A stretch of DNA of 64,000 nt from an uncultured Nesterenkonia sp. (GCA_946222885.1 CAMIAK010000012.1:4585-68584); one strand, 5' to 3'; numbered from the stretch's first letter, positions 16,567-26,381 are shown. Notes: generated from the letters alone by a model not told the origin. Numbers and translations: made by a program.

Positions 16567-19110
16567 TCAGCGCTGGACGGCTCCGTGGCGCTGTTCGGCC
16601 AGGGCCACCGCTGCGGCGCGGGCCTCGGAGGCCTCCTCGGCGGTGAGTGTGCGGTCTGCGGCGCGGAAGCGCAGGGCGTAGGCCAGCGACTTGCTGCCCT
16701 CACCGATCCCGGCCCCCGAGTAGACGTCGAAGAGCTCGATGCTCTCCAGCAGCTCCCCGGCCCCCTCAGCCAGCGTGGCCTGGAGCTGGCCTGCGGGCAG
16801 GGAGTCCTCCACGATCAGCGCCACGTCCTGGGTGGTCGGCGGGAAGGTGGCGATGGCCTCTGCGGTGACCTGCTCCGCGGCAGCTTCGATCAGCGCGGAG
16901 AGGTCCAGCTCCATGACTGCCGTCCGTGCCGGCAGGTCCCAGGACTCGGCGACCTTGGGGTGCAGTTCGCCGGCGTGGCCGGCCAGGGCTCCTGCCACGG
17001 AGAGCACCGCGGCGCGTCCCGGATGGAGAGCCTGATGAGTTCCCTGAGCGATCTCCAGCTCCACGCCCAGCAGGCCCGCGACCTTGCGCGCAGCCTCGAC
17101 GGCATCGGCCCAATCACGGGCGCGCCCGGCCTCACCGACGGCGTCGGGGGCCTCGGCTCCGGCCAGGGCCGCAGCGATGTGCAGCGGCTGGTCCGGCAGA
17201 CCGGCGTTGATCCGTGCGATGACCTCGTCCCCGGGGTAGGTGCCCAGGCCAGGGATGGAGTCGGTGCCGAGGGTCTCCCCCGGCAGGAACACCGAGCCGG
17301 CCTCGAAGAGAGCCAGGTCGTGGAATCCGCGGGAGACGTTGCGGCGCAGCGTGTCCAGCAGGCCCGGCAGGATGGTGGTGCGCAGCGTCGGGTGCTGGCT
17401 TGCGATCGGGTTGGCCAGCCGCACCATCGGCAGGCTCCTCCCCACCTCCGGCTGCCCGAAGAGCTGGTTGGCCTCCTCCGAGCAGAAGGGATAGCTCAGC
17501 GTCTCCGTGAAGCCTGCCGCTGCCATGCCGGAGTAGACCTGGCGGCGCCGCTGCTGGACGGCGGTCAGACCGCGCCCGGCAGGGGCCACGGGCAGCCGGG
17601 AGGGGATCTGGTCATAGCCGACCAGCCGGGCGATCTCCTCGACCAGCGCCTCGGGAATGGTCAGGTCCGGCCGCCAGCTGGGCGGGGTGACCTTGAGGCG
17701 TCCGTCCTCGAGGGCTTCGATCTGCGCGCCCACGGCGGTCAGCGTCTCGGTCACCTGCTGCGCGCCGTAGGGCACACCGGTGAGCTTCTCTGGCAGCTCC
17801 GGGTCCAGGATGATCGGCTCCGGCAGGGCGGGCTCGCCCACATGGGTGACCTGGCCGGCGTCGGTTCCTCCGGCCAGCTCCACCAGCAGGTCCACCACAC
17901 GCTGGGCGGCGACGGCGGGCAGCTGCGGGTCGGCTCCGCGCTCGAAGCGCTTGGACGCCTCGGAGGGGAGCTTATGGCGGCGCTTGCTGCGGCTGACGGT
18001 GATCGGGTCGAAATGCGCGGCCTCGACCACAATGGTCGAGGTGCTGCCGGAGACCTCGGTCCGGGCTCCGCCCATCACGCCCGCGATGCCGATGGGGCCG
18101 GCGTCGTCGGCGATGACCAGGTCCTCGGCGTGGAGCTCCCGCTCCTTCTCATCCAGGGTGGTCAGCTTCTCCCCCGCCTCCGCGCGGCGGACGCGGATGG
18201 GGCCCTGCAGCTTCTCCGCGTCATAGCAGTGGTTGGGCTGGCCGAGCTCCAGCATCACGTAGTTGGAGACGTCCACCGGGAGGCTGATCGGCCGCATGCC
18301 GGCCAGCAGCAGCCTGGACTTCATCCAGTTCGGGGTGAGGGCCTGCGGATCGACGCCGGTGACGGTCCGGGCCACGAAGCTGTCGCAGCCGGGGGTGCCG
18401 TAGATGGGGGCGGCGTCGTCGAGGATGACCTCATGCCCTGACTGGGTCTGGCCAGGACCGGGCAGGGCCACCAGGGAGGCCGGGTCGGTGAATTCGGTGC
18501 CGGTGGCGTGTGAGTATTCGCGGGCCACGCCGCGGATGCTGAAGGCGTAGCCGCGGTCCGGGGTCACGTTGATCTCGGCGGCGGAGTCGTAGAGACCCAG
18601 CAGCTCCATGGCGTCGGCGCCCGGCTCGGGATCCAGCCCGAGGGTGCCGAGCACCAGGATGCCGGTGTGGTCCTCGCCCAGGCCGAGCTCCTTGACCGAG
18701 GCGATCATGCCGGCCGAGAGGTGCCCGTAGGTCTTGCGCGCTGAGATCCGGAAGTCACCGGGCAGCACGGCGCCGGGCAGGGTCACCACGACCTTGTCGC
18801 CCACCTCGAAGTTATGGGCGCCGCAGACCACGCCCTGAACGCCGGAGGGGTCGATGCCCTTGCCGGTGAGGGTCTGCCCCTGCCCCTCGGGCACGACACG
18901 GACCTGGCACCAGTTGATGGTCTTGCCGTTGGACTGCGGCTCCGGAGTCTTCTCCAGCACCTCGCCGACGACGATCGGCCCGGAGAGCTCGAAGCGGTGG
19001 ACGTCCTCCTCCTCGAGGCCCACCTTGACCAGCTCGGCCATGAGGTCCTCAGGGGTTCCGTCCTGCGGGAACCGAGTGTGCTCACGGATCCATGAGAGCG
19101 GGATGCGCAT
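16567..19110 (-). CDS. pheT: Phenylalanyl-tRNA synthetase beta subunit
   Basis: An 847-residue bacterial-type beta chain. It opens with MRIPLSWIREHTRFP, followed by the OB-fold tRNA-binding domain (about 40-155), the B3/B4 editing domain (about 220-385), the B5 domain, the catalytic-like core, and a C-terminal ferredoxin-fold anticodon-binding domain ending at LRFRAADRTLTAEEASEARA. It forms the alpha2-beta2 enzyme that charges tRNA-Phe. It follows pheS after three bases in one operon. I see no T-box leader before pheS. Confidence 0.97.
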   Translation of the reverse strand: MRIPLSWIREHTRFPQDGTPEDLMAELVKVGLEEEDVHRFELSGPIVVGEVLEKTPEPQSNGKTINWCQVRVVPEGQGQTLTGKGIDPSGVQGVVCGAHNFEVGDKVVVTLPGAVLPGDFRISARKTYGHLSAGMIASVKELGLGEDHTGILVLGTLGLDPEPGADAMELLGLYDSAAEINVTPDRGYAFSIRGVAREYSHATGTEFTDPASLVALPGPGQTQSGHEVILDDAAPIYGTPGCDSFVARTVTGVDPQALTPNWMKSRLLLAGMRPISLPVDVSNYVMLELGQPNHCYDAEKLQGPIRVRRAEAGEKLTTLDEKERELHAEDLVIADDAGPIGIAGVMGGARTEVSGSTSTIVVEAAHFDPITVSRSKRRHKLPSEASKRFERGADPQLPAVAAQRVVDLLVELAGGTDAGQVTHVGEPALPEPIILDPELPEKLTGVPYGAQQVTETLTAVGAQIEALEDGRLKVTPPSWRPDLTIPEALVEEIARLVGYDQIPSRLPVAPAGRGLTAVQQRRRQVYSGMAAAGFTETLSYPFCSEEANQLFGQPEVGRSLPMVRLANPIASQHPTLRTTILPGLLDTLRRNVSRGFHDLALFEAGSVFLPGETLGTDSIPGLGTYPGDEVIARINAGLPDQPLHIAAALAGAEAPDAVGEAGRARDWADAVEAARKVAGLLGVELEIAQGTHQALHPGRAAVLSVAGALAGHAGELHPKVAESWDLPARTAVMELDLSALIEAAAEQVTAEAIATFPPTTQDVALIVEDSLPAGQLQATLAEGAGELLESIELFDVYSGAGIGEGSKSLAYALRFRAADRTLTAEEASEARAAAVALAEQRHGAVQR

Positions 19111-19113
19111 CGC

Positions 19114-20202
19114 TCAGACCTCCATTCCGAAACGCTGGCTGAAGCGGATGTCGCCTTCGATCATGTCCCGCATGTCGAGCACGCCGTTGCGGAACATCAG
19201 GGTGCGCTCAGCTCCCATGCCGAAGGCGAAGCCGGTGTACTCCTCCGGGTCCACGCCGGCGGCGCGCAGCACGTTGGGATTCATCATGCCGCAGCCGCCC
19301 CACTCGACCCAGCGCGGGCCGCCCTTGGCGTCGGGGTGCCAGACGTCCAGCTCGGCGGAGGGCTCGGTGAAGGGGAAGTAGCTCGGGCGCAGCCGGATGG
19401 CGGCCTCGGGGCCGAACATCCGGCGGGCGAAGTGCTCCAGGGTGCCTTTGAGGTCAGCCATGGTCAGCCCCTTGTCCACGGCGATTCCCTCGAACTGGTG
19501 GAAGACCGGGGTATGGGTGGCGTCGAGCTCATCGGTGCGGAAGGTCTTGCCCGGGCACAGCGCGTAGAGCGGAAGCTCCCGCTCCAGCAGCGCGCGGATC
19601 TGCACCGGGGAGGTATGGGTGCGCAGCAGCAGATGCGCATCGGCAGGCTCCACGAAGAAGGTGTCCTGCATCTCGCGGGCAGGGTGGTCCGGGTCGAAGT
19701 TCAGGGCGTCGAAGTTGAACCATTCGGACTCCAGCTCCGGCCCCTCGGCGATCTCCCAGCCCATGGCGATGAAGACGTCGGCGACCTTCTCCTGCAGCAC
19801 GTTCAGCGGATGGCGGGCGCCCAGGGGCCGGCGGCGCGGGGCCGCAGTCACGTCCACGGTCTCCTCAGCCAGCATGCGCTCGGCATGCTCGGCCTCCAGG
19901 ACCTCGGTGCGGCCGGCGAGCGCCTTCTGGATGCGCCCCTTGGCTCCGCCGAGGATCTTCCCGGCGTCCTTCTTCTGGGAGTTCTCCAGGTCCTTGATCT
20001 GCCGGTTGGCCAGCGCGATGGGCGCCCTCTCGCCGGCGTGCGCCAGGCGGGCCTCCTTGAGCTGCTCAAGGTCCGCGGCAGACTCGAAGGCAGCCAGGGC
20101 CTGCTGGACGCAGCGCTCGACGGCGGCCTCATCGAGCGGATGGGGCACCGCCGGAGCGGTGTGCTCCGCGGCGGTCCCCGAGGGGTTCTCAGGCGTGGAC
20201 AT
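19114..20202 (-). CDS. pheS: Phenylalanyl-tRNA synthetase alpha subunit
   Basis: A 362-residue catalytic subunit. An N-terminal coiled coil (about 25-115) that contacts tRNA precedes the class-II core, which has motif 2-type residues around the HTSPVQIRALLER and KTFRTDELDATHTPVFHQFE segments and motif 3 at GMGAERTLMFRNGVLDMRD. The ATG at 20202 is preceded by GGGAG at good spacing. The N-terminus is about 20 residues longer than in many homologues, with low-complexity Ala/Pro/Glu content. It is cotranscribed with pheT. Confidence 0.97.
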   Translation of the reverse strand: MSTPENPSGTAAEHTAPAVPHPLDEAAVERCVQQALAAFESAADLEQLKEARLAHAGERAPIALANRQIKDLENSQKKDAGKILGGAKGRIQKALAGRTEVLEAEHAERMLAEETVDVTAAPRRRPLGARHPLNVLQEKVADVFIAMGWEIAEGPELESEWFNFDALNFDPDHPAREMQDTFFVEPADAHLLLRTHTSPVQIRALLERELPLYALCPGKTFRTDELDATHTPVFHQFEGIAVDKGLTMADLKGTLEHFARRMFGPEAAIRLRPSYFPFTEPSAELDVWHPDAKGGPRWVEWGGCGMMNPNVLRAAGVDPEEYTGFAFGMGAERTLMFRNGVLDMRDMIEGDIRFSQRFGMEV

Positions 20203-20560
20203 GCTGCTCCCGTGACGTACGAGCGTGGATGATCCCCGCCAGTTTATGCGCTGACCTTCCCTTCTGCCGACTCAACGCCGGTGTCCGCGATGCGGATCAC
20301 TCATTCCACATGGCGACCCCGTCGTGGAGCAGAAGGACGCGCTGCTGCTGGAGGACGTCGGAGTCCCGCTGTTGGTCTTCGACCCCACCGATCTTCCCCG
20401 GCAAGTCCCCCACCTGCGAGTCGCTGGCAGGCGGGCAACAGCACATCAATGGGCTCACTGGTCAACTCGGCTTGGTGCAAGCGGGCCCTTCGGTGCGGAA
20501 CTCCCCTTCGATGGCCGTCAGATCGTCAGCGTCGAATCGATGCCTGATGAAGGCTTGAGT
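20203..20560. other. 358-base gap with no convincing intact gene
   Basis: The gap holds the pheS promoter side and the downstream side of the MarR gene. A plus-strand stretch near 20300-20587 (EQKDALLLEDVGVPLLVFDP, then TDLPRQVPHL) looks protein-like for about 35 codons but has no clear start signal, degenerates afterwards and runs into the antisense of the MarR gene. I regard it as a possible gene fragment of unknown origin. It marks the left border of the less G+C-rich accessory region. Confidence 0.35.
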
Positions 20561-21107
20561 TCACGAGAAGCTTCCGGTGGCGGTTAACGCATTCAGAAAG
20601 CGGATGACCGCAGTTCGGTCTTCTGGGGGCATTTCTGCAGCGATTCGGAAACGCTCAGCGTGGTTGCGTCCCACTGACTCGCGGGAGGCTCGTCGGGTTT
20701 CTTCGGTGACTTCGATGGTGCTGCTGCGCCGGTCCTGGGGGTGGGGGGGTGCGCCGGATATGTCCTGCGCCTTCAAGCCGGTCCAGCATCTTGGTGACCG
20801 AGGCAGTCGAAATCTCCAGGTGCTGCGCGAGCCTCGTTGGGGTCACCGGCAGGGCATTGCGCTGGGCGACGATAGCCCACCGCAGCGCGCGCATGTCGTT
20901 CTCTCCGAGCTTCATGTATCGCTGGGAAGCTTGGTTCGTCCGTCGCTCCGCCTGATGCCAAGCCTTCAGTGCTCGAAGAACTTCGAGGGCCTCATCAATC
21001 CTGTTCTGGTCCATGCCGCCGACGTCTAAAAGTTCACCACCGGCATCCATCACTCGCGGGTCCATGAAGGACCCTTCAAGGTTATTGGGGCTATCGAGTT
21101 TATTCAT
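20561..21107 (-). pseudogene. MarR family regulator, frameshifted (possible carotenoid regulator)
   Basis: The N-terminal frame from ATG 21107 (good GGAG nine bases upstream) gives helices and the winged-helix part TPTRLAQHLEISTASVTKML, then DRLEGAGHIRRTP. At a run of seven G (20743-20749, C on the coding strand) the frame is lost. Reading one base fewer restores HPQDRRSSTIEVTEETRR and a normal C-terminus ending at 20561, for a total of about 181 residues. So this is one MarR gene with a +1 insertion in a homopolymer: a real mutation, a slippage-prone site or a sequencing error. In Corynebacterium a MarR protein, CrtR, controls C50-carotenoid genes. A similar role here is inferred from nearby TAGTTA/TAACTA sites. 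Confidence 0.8.
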
Positions 21108-21123
21108 CTGCATATTCTCCACA

Positions 21124-21157
21124 AGTAAGCTAAGATTACTACTAGTTAGGCTAACTA
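21124..21157. promoter_or_regulatory. Paired palindromes upstream of the MarR gene
   Basis: Two inverted repeats lie side by side in an A+T-rich island: AGTAA-N7-TTACT (21124-21140) and TAGTTAGGCTAACTA (21143-21157, perfect 7-1-7). They sit 17-50 bases before the MarR start, where an autoregulatory operator is expected. TAACTA halves also occur in the promoter of the idi-crt operon at 29878-29905. The rest of 21158-21451 shows no feature I can support. Confidence 0.55.
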
Positions 21158-21451
21158 AATAGTCTTTGAGGCCGCCTTTCACTTGTGTTGACAGACCAAG
21201 GAGCAAGACGATGACCGCTGCATCGGGTCATGACCAAGTACCACATGCCACGGAAACACCAGCCGCGGATCTGCCCTAGGTTCAGCAGTCCCGAGCTTAC
21301 GCCTCGTGATGCTGAGGCTCGCCATCGACGCCTTCGCGGTCCGCACCCTGCAAGTGCCCGCTCTCTGCGCAGACCTCGGCGGCCGTATCCGATGGCCATT
21401 CCGTCTGGCTCGCCGCAGCGAAACCGGAGAACCAGTTGAGAGGAACCCCCT

Positions 21452-22264
21452 GTGAACCCCTCCAGAACGCTGATCGTCGGCTGCGGCAAACTGGGCATAC
21501 GCCTTGCGGACCACCTCACTGCTGCCGGTGGAGAGGTCTTTGGCCTACGCCGCACCACTACCCAGCTGCCCTCCCACATCACGTCCGTGACCGCTGACCT
21601 GGTGGGCCAAAGCCCCATCAAGTTGCCCGACGTGGACGCGATGGTCATCACCCTCACGCCCAACATCGGCGGAGCGGCGAACCCCACGGGCTATAGCTCT
21701 GCACTGCAGCGCATAGCCGGCTCTCTACCATCGCCCCCGGCTCAGACGGTGATGGTCTCCTCCAGCGGAGTTTTTGATGGTCCTGCAGGAGAAGAGCCGA
21801 TATCTGAGACAGACCTGCCGGACCCGACAACCGCGCGGGGCAGGAACCTTCTCCGAGGCGAGGTTCTGGCCCGTGGTCTTTTCGGCGCCCACATTGTGCG
21901 CCCAGCAGGTATCTACGGCCCAGGACGCGAGATGTTGCTGCGCAAAGTCCGCCGCGCAGTGCCCGTCCAATACGCCCAGAGAACCAACCGAATCCACGAA
22001 GCCGACCTCGCTGCGATTCTCCACGCGATCCTCACCCGTCCACACCCACCGGAGCTGCTCCACGCAGTCGACCAGCATCCCGCACGCCTGGGAGATGTAG
22101 TGACGTTTATCGCCGAGGAACTCGGCATCGCAGCACCACCTCGGATCACCCCGGAGGAGCCCAGCGGCAAGGTCCTTGACAGTGCGCTGCTCTCCACATG
22201 GTTCGGCGACCTACAGTTCCCCAGCTACCGACAGGGCTACCGCAGCATCATCGCCCAGAGATGA
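21452..22264 (+). CDS. NAD(P)-dependent epimerase/dehydratase family protein
   Basis: A 270-residue Rossmann protein of the extended SDR class, YeeZ-like. LIVGCGKLGIRLADHL at residues 7-22 is the dinucleotide loop, VMVSSSGVFDG follows strand 5, and VRPAGIYGPGREML is the usual substrate-side motif. The canonical Tyr-x-x-x-Lys pair is not evident, as in other atypical members. The start is GTG 21452 with AGAGG upstream. The substrate is unknown. It lies alone, divergent from the MarR gene and convergent with the molybdopterin oxidoreductase. Confidence 0.78.
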   Translation: MNPSRTLIVGCGKLGIRLADHLTAAGGEVFGLRRTTTQLPSHITSVTADLVGQSPIKLPDVDAMVITLTPNIGGAANPTGYSSALQRIAGSLPSPPAQTVMVSSSGVFDGPAGEEPISETDLPDPTTARGRNLLRGEVLARGLFGAHIVRPAGIYGPGREMLLRKVRRAVPVQYAQRTNRIHEADLAAILHAILTRPHPPELLHAVDQHPARLGDVVTFIAEELGIAAPPRITPEEPSGKVLDSALLSTWFGDLQFPSYRQGYRSIIAQR

Positions 22265-22339
22265 CTACTACACCTCAGACAATGAGTGGCCTTCCGTGAA
22301 GATAGTTCCTACTGGCCTGCTCGCAGAACTTCTTCTGCT

Positions 22340-23928
22340 CTAGTCGATCCTGAAATCGATGCGGTGGTGTCCGGTCGCAGCGTTGGGAATGGGTTCTCGG
22401 CGCTCACCAGTTTGGACAGCACCTTCTGTTGAGATCGCGCGCACGGACACCCAGTGCCGACCCGGCGCAGCCTCGGGAAGCACGTAGCGCCATTGCCGCC
22501 AGGTGTCGATGGAGACCTCGCTAGCGAGCTCGGCGGCCTCCCATGGTCCGCCGTCGACCTGTACCTCTACGGCCTCGATTCCGCTCTGTTGGGCCCAGGC
22601 GCTCCCTGCGATCACCACTTCCCCGGCGGGCAGGGTCTGCAGTGGACTGGGCACATCGATGCGCGAGGCCACCAGGATGGGAGCCTGGGCGTCCCAGCCA
22701 CGATCGGTCCAGTAAGCGGTCTGCTCATCGAACCGAGTCACTTCAAGATCCACCACCCATTTAGTGGCTGAGACGTATCCGTAGAGTCCCGGAACCACCA
22801 GACGGGCGGGGAATCCGTGTTGGGCAGGCAACGGCTCCCCGTTCATCCCCACTGCCAGTAGCGAGTTGCGCTCGTCCGTCAGTGCCTCCAGAGGTGTGGA
22901 GGCGGTGAATCCGTCGATGGACTGTGAGAGCACCATGTCAGCTTCGGGAAGCGGCGCTGCGCGCTGAAGGAGCTCCCGGACCGGGCAGCCCAGCCAGGTC
23001 GCAGTGCCCAGCAGGTCCCCGCCCACCGGATTGGACACGCAGGTCAGTGTGATGTGGTGCTCCTCCATAGGCAGCTCCAGCAGCTCAGTCATGTCGATGA
23101 GCACCTCGTTCTCCACAAGTCCGTGAATCCGCAGAGTCCACTCCTCAGGACTGAGCTCCGGCACAGCCAGAGCCGTATCAATGCGGTAGAAATTGGCGTT
23201 GTCGGTAATGAAGGGGGCTACCCGTCCACCTCGATGGAGGCCGAGTCTGGAATCGCCGCTGCGCGCACTGCCGGTGAGGGCAGCACCATGCGGCTGACAG
23301 CTCCACTGATGTCACGGCCGAAGGTCTGTACGGAGCGGCCCAGCATCAGGGAGACCGCCGCAACGGCGGCTCCGGCTGCCGTGAGTCCGAGGAATGCCCG
23401 GCGAGAGGCTTCTTGTCGGGGCCCGTGGTGTGGGTCGCGCGCCTGGGGGTCGTCAGTAGCTTCAGCACGAGTGGCCATCAGGATGAGTGTGACCAGCACG
23501 GCCAGTCCGAGCGTGGCGCCGAGGAGCGTGGGGATCAGGTCGGATGCTCCCGCCTCTGGCCGGATCGCCACTATGATCACCAGGGCCACCGCAACGGCGC
23601 CGAAGGCTGCGGCGCCGATCTGCACACGGCGCCCCGTGAGCACTCCGATCAGTGCCGCCAGCAGGGCTCCCACCATACCCATGCTGATGAAGAGCACCAG
23701 TTTGTTGTTGCTGCCGAAGGTGGAGATCGCGAATTCCTGCAGAGCAGGGGGTGACACGGCGATGACGGTATTGCCTAGCGCCACCAGAGGAGAGGACGAC
23801 GGCGCAAAGAAGCGTGCCAAAAGATCAGCAAGACCCAGAAATAAGGCGGCGGCGATAATCCCGGCGACGGCAGAACGAAGGACACTCGGATGCTGCCGCT
23901 GCTCAGATGCGGTAAGGCTCATATTCAT
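22340..23928 (-). pseudogene. Membrane-bound molybdopterin oxidoreductase (sulfite-oxidase fold), frameshifted
   Basis: Two consecutive frames form one protein of about 529 residues. The first (23928 to 23218) has four or so membrane segments and a Tat-like RRAFLGLTAAGAAVAAVSLM stretch before the enzyme part, and ends VDG then TAG. The second continues FITDNANFYRIDTALAVPEL and then the molybdopterin domain, with TCVSNPVGGDLLGTATWLG (the Cys that ligands Mo) and GFPARLVVPGLYGYVSATKWV. Restoring one base near 23219, turning GGGTAGCCC into GGGCTAGCCC on the coding strand, yields VDGLAPFITDN with no stop. Single-base deletion or sequencing error cannot be told apart here. It is the last gene of the SigK-RskA set. 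Confidence 0.82.
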
Positions 23929-23959
23929 CGTTCGGAGCCCTCACGCTGACGGATGGCTT

Positions 23960-24778
23960 CTACAGCTCAGTCGCGATGACCGGATCTGTGGTCGGTTCTG
24001 GGGAGCCTCCGGCTGGTTCCACAGTGACGCCAAAGACCAGGCCCTCATCCAGTTCCACCCCGGAGAGCATAACGGGAGCGTCGGGGCTCATCAGACCGAT
24101 ACTCTGCGGCCCGTCCTCACCGATGAGCCACATCTGCATGGCTTCCTCGTCGGTGAGGTCGGGGAGGTCGTGAGGCATCACGTGCACCATCTGCTCATTC
24201 TGGGAGAACGTCACCGTGACGCTGCCGCCCAAGGCGGACTCTGCGTGGGCGGCAGCCAGATCTGGGGAGCCCAGGAGATGCTCCAGCTGCTGCCGCTGCT
24301 CCTCGGAGGCGGTTAATGACTCTTCCATGTCTTGAGCCTCGCGGGTCTGACTGACCAGCAGAGACCCCAGTGCGATGGCAACGACGAGCATGGAGGCGGC
24401 CAAAGCGAACATCGTTGCGCTGAGTCGGCCTCGCCGAGTTCGGCGGGCTGGTTGAACCTCTCCGGTGGGAGCTTGTGCCGGCGCCGGGGCATCTGCGCTC
24501 TCGGCGGCCGCCGATCCCTCAGAACGCTGACCGGGAACTTCCGCGTTGCCAGTGGGGGCGTAAAGATGAGGCATGCCCAGGATCGCTGCTTCAAGTTCAG
24601 GACTCGGCGTCAACGGGTCATCACTCTCCGCCACGGCCGCCATGGTGTCCTCGAAGGAGGCGACTTCGGCGCGGAATTCAGCGTGGGTGTCGTAAAGCGA
24701 CTGGGCGAGCGCGTACTCGTCGTCGCTGAGGCCACCGAGCACGTAACCGGCGGCCAGATACTCGTGGTCAGCGTGCAT
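23960..24778 (-). CDS. rskA: Anti-sigma-K factor RskA-like
   Basis: A 272-residue protein. The cytoplasmic N-terminal anti-sigma part begins MHADHEYLAAGYVLGGLSDD, a single membrane helix lies near residues 118-142 (TMFALAASMLVVAIALGSLL), and an extracytoplasmic RskA domain follows (about 150-272, with MVHVMPHDLPDLTDEEAMQM and MWLIGEDGPQSIGL). It would hold SigK inactive until proteolysis of the membrane part releases it. Its start lies 11 bases inside the sigK end, so the pair is translationally coupled. Confidence 0.88.
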   Translation of the reverse strand: MHADHEYLAAGYVLGGLSDDEYALAQSLYDTHAEFRAEVASFEDTMAAVAESDDPLTPSPELEAAILGMPHLYAPTGNAEVPGQRSEGSAAAESADAPAPAQAPTGEVQPARRTRRGRLSATMFALAASMLVVAIALGSLLVSQTREAQDMEESLTASEEQRQQLEHLLGSPDLAAAHAESALGGSVTVTFSQNEQMVHVMPHDLPDLTDEEAMQMWLIGEDGPQSIGLMSPDAPVMLSGVELDEGLVFGVTVEPAGGSPEPTTDPVIATEL

Positions 24779-25379
24779 CGTTCACCTCCAAGTGAGCTCG
24801 TAGACGCTTCATTCCGTCACGGATTCTGGATTTGATGGTCCCCAGCGGGGCCTGCAGTTCCGTGGCGATCTGACTGTGGGACAAATCTTGATAGTAGGCC
24901 ATCGCGATCGCCGTCGCCTGCTCTGTCGGCAGCTGCTTCAAAGCGGTGTTCATCCGGACGGCTTCGACCTGATCGAGGACGCGAGTCTGAACGTCGGGTT
25001 CGACGTCGTAGACCTCTTTGACGCCTGCGCTGAAGTCTCGATCCTGCTGGGCTTGTACGGAGCGAATACGATCGACGGCGCGTCGTCGGCATATGGTGAT
25101 CAGCCATGAGCGCCCAGTTCCTGCATCAGGCCTGAACCCCTCAGACTTGGTCCAGACTTCCAGGAAGACCTCTTGCAGCACTTCCTCTGCCAGGGAACGG
25201 TTGCGCACGAGCCTCAGGATGGTGGCCAGAAGAATGCCGGCCTGTTCCCGGTAGAGCGACTCGAAGGCCTTCTCGTCGCGATGTCGGATCCTCAGCAGCA
25301 GCTCCCCGCAGACATCTGTTGCGGGCTCCAGCGCCGGTAGCGCCTCGCGGCGCTCCCCTTCGGGCTGAGAACTGGACAT
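24768..25379 (-). CDS. sigK: ECF RNA polymerase sigma factor, SigK type
   Basis: A 203-residue group-4 sigma factor. Region 2 is ESLYREQAGILLATILRLVR with RSLAEEVLQEVFLEVW, and region 4 is LPTEQATAIAMAYYQDLSHS followed by TIKSRIRDGMKRL. I start at ATG 25379 (MSSSQPEGERRE), which has AAGG upstream and matches the usual length; an ATG at 25451 in frame would add 24 residues. The SigK identity rests on the coupled RskA gene, the fasciclin lipoprotein upstream (compare mpt70/mpt83 in mycobacteria) and the molybdopterin oxidoreductase downstream. Confidence 0.87.
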   Translation of the reverse strand: MSSSQPEGERREALPALEPATDVCGELLLRIRHRDEKAFESLYREQAGILLATILRLVRNRSLAEEVLQEVFLEVWTKSEGFRPDAGTGRSWLITICRRRAVDRIRSVQAQQDRDFSAGVKEVYDVEPDVQTRVLDQVEAVRMNTALKQLPTEQATAIAMAYYQDLSHSQIATELQAPLGTIKSRIRDGMKRLRAHLEVNDAR

Positions 25380-25455
25380 CCTTACACCTTGCCATGGACT
25401 GGCACGGATGACGAGCTGCCGCTGCGGCATGTCACTCGTCAACTGGTTCACAGAC

Positions 25456-25503
25456 CGGTGGCGGCACCCGACATGCCAGAAGCATGCCGCGATGCCGCCA
25501 CCG
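25456..25503. terminator. Nested hairpin between the fasciclin gene and sigK
   Basis: Perfect 11-base arms CGGTGGCGGCA/TGCCGCCACCG (25456-25466 and 25493-25503) enclose a second small hairpin (CATGC-N5-GCATG). It lies 57 bases after the fasciclin stop and before sigK, with no T run on either strand. It probably ends or attenuates the fasciclin transcript, and could stabilise its 3' end. Confidence 0.6.
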
Positions 25504-25560
25504 TTGCTTGCGCCACTACCTACACGAGTCGTCTCGGCCGTGTAATGGCGAGGTAGGGGA

Positions 25561-26307
25561 TTATTCGTTGGCAGCCGCGGGCATCAGGACACCGTCGATC
25601 ATGTAGACCACTGCGTTGTCGGTCTGGACTCCGCCGCAGACCAGGCCTGCCTCGTCGAACATCAGGTCATCGCCTTCCCCGGAAATGGTCACAGTGGCAC
25701 CGTTGACGGTCTCGTGCTCACCCGCGATCTCGTCGGGGCTCAGTTGACCCGGGATGACGTGGTAGGTCAACACATCGGTGAGTCCATCGGCATCACCGGC
25801 AAGGGCGTTGAGGTCCTCTTCGGGGATCTCGGCGAAGGCGTCATCGACGGGTGCCAGCACAGTGAACTCATCACCGTTGAGGGTATCCACCAGGTCCACT
25901 TCAGGGTTCAGCTCCCCGGAGACAGCACTGGTCAACGTGGTCAGCATGGGGTTGTTGGAAGCGGCAGTGGCCACCGGATCCTGCGCCATTCCCTCCACGG
26001 AACCGTCGCCCTCAGGCACTTCCTCCGCGTAGGCCTCGCAGGAGCTCCCTACCAGGTTCGCCGCGGGATCCATCTCGTCACCCATGGCGTCTCCGGAATC
26101 CTCCATATCTCCCCCTGCCTCTTCGTCCATGGGCTCATCGGAGGACTCTTCCTGGTCCATCTCACCGTCAGTCTCCGTACTGGTTTCCTGATCGGTGTCC
26201 GGCTCGTCGGCGGCCTCATCGCCGCCGTCACCGCAGGCCGTCAGAGCGATCAGCGCGATAGTGCCGATGCCGAGGAACTTACTCGCTGTGCGTGTTTCGG
26301 TCTTCAT
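25561..26307 (-). CDS. Fasciclin-domain lipoprotein
   Basis: A 248-residue protein. The signal peptide ends in the lipobox LTAC near residue 25, so the mature Cys is lipidated. A highly acidic linker (about 27-85, mostly Asp, Glu, Ser, Met) precedes one FAS1 domain with TLTSAVSGELNPEVDLVDTL, FTVLAPVDDAFAEI and DVLTYHVIPGQL, ending VVYMIDGVLMPAAANE. FAS1 domains mediate surface adhesion. In mycobacteria the homologues MPT70/MPT83 are SigK targets. A SigK-like promoter at 26382-26409 fits that control. Confidence 0.88.
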   Translation of the reverse strand: MKTETRTASKFLGIGTIALIALTACGDGGDEAADEPDTDQETSTETDGEMDQEESSDEPMDEEAGGDMEDSGDAMGDEMDPAANLVGSSCEAYAEEVPEGDGSVEGMAQDPVATAASNNPMLTTLTSAVSGELNPEVDLVDTLNGDEFTVLAPVDDAFAEIPEEDLNALAGDADGLTDVLTYHVIPGQLSPDEIAGEHETVNGATVTISGEGDDLMFDEAGLVCGGVQTDNAVVYMIDGVLMPAAANE

Positions 26308-26381
26308 GACTGAAATCTCCTATCGAACGGTGTAGTGGGACAGGCTGTCAGGACTGGTGTCTGATCAGCCTGCGTACTAGG

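Noticed and set aside
16315..18441. Plus-strand open frame of 708 codons opposite pheT
   Set aside because: Antisense shadow of pheT; composition is Gly/Arg/His-biased with no recognisable domain.
20203..20330. T-box or riboswitch leader before pheS
   Set aside because: The leader is short and I see neither the T-box sequence nor a stem-loop series.
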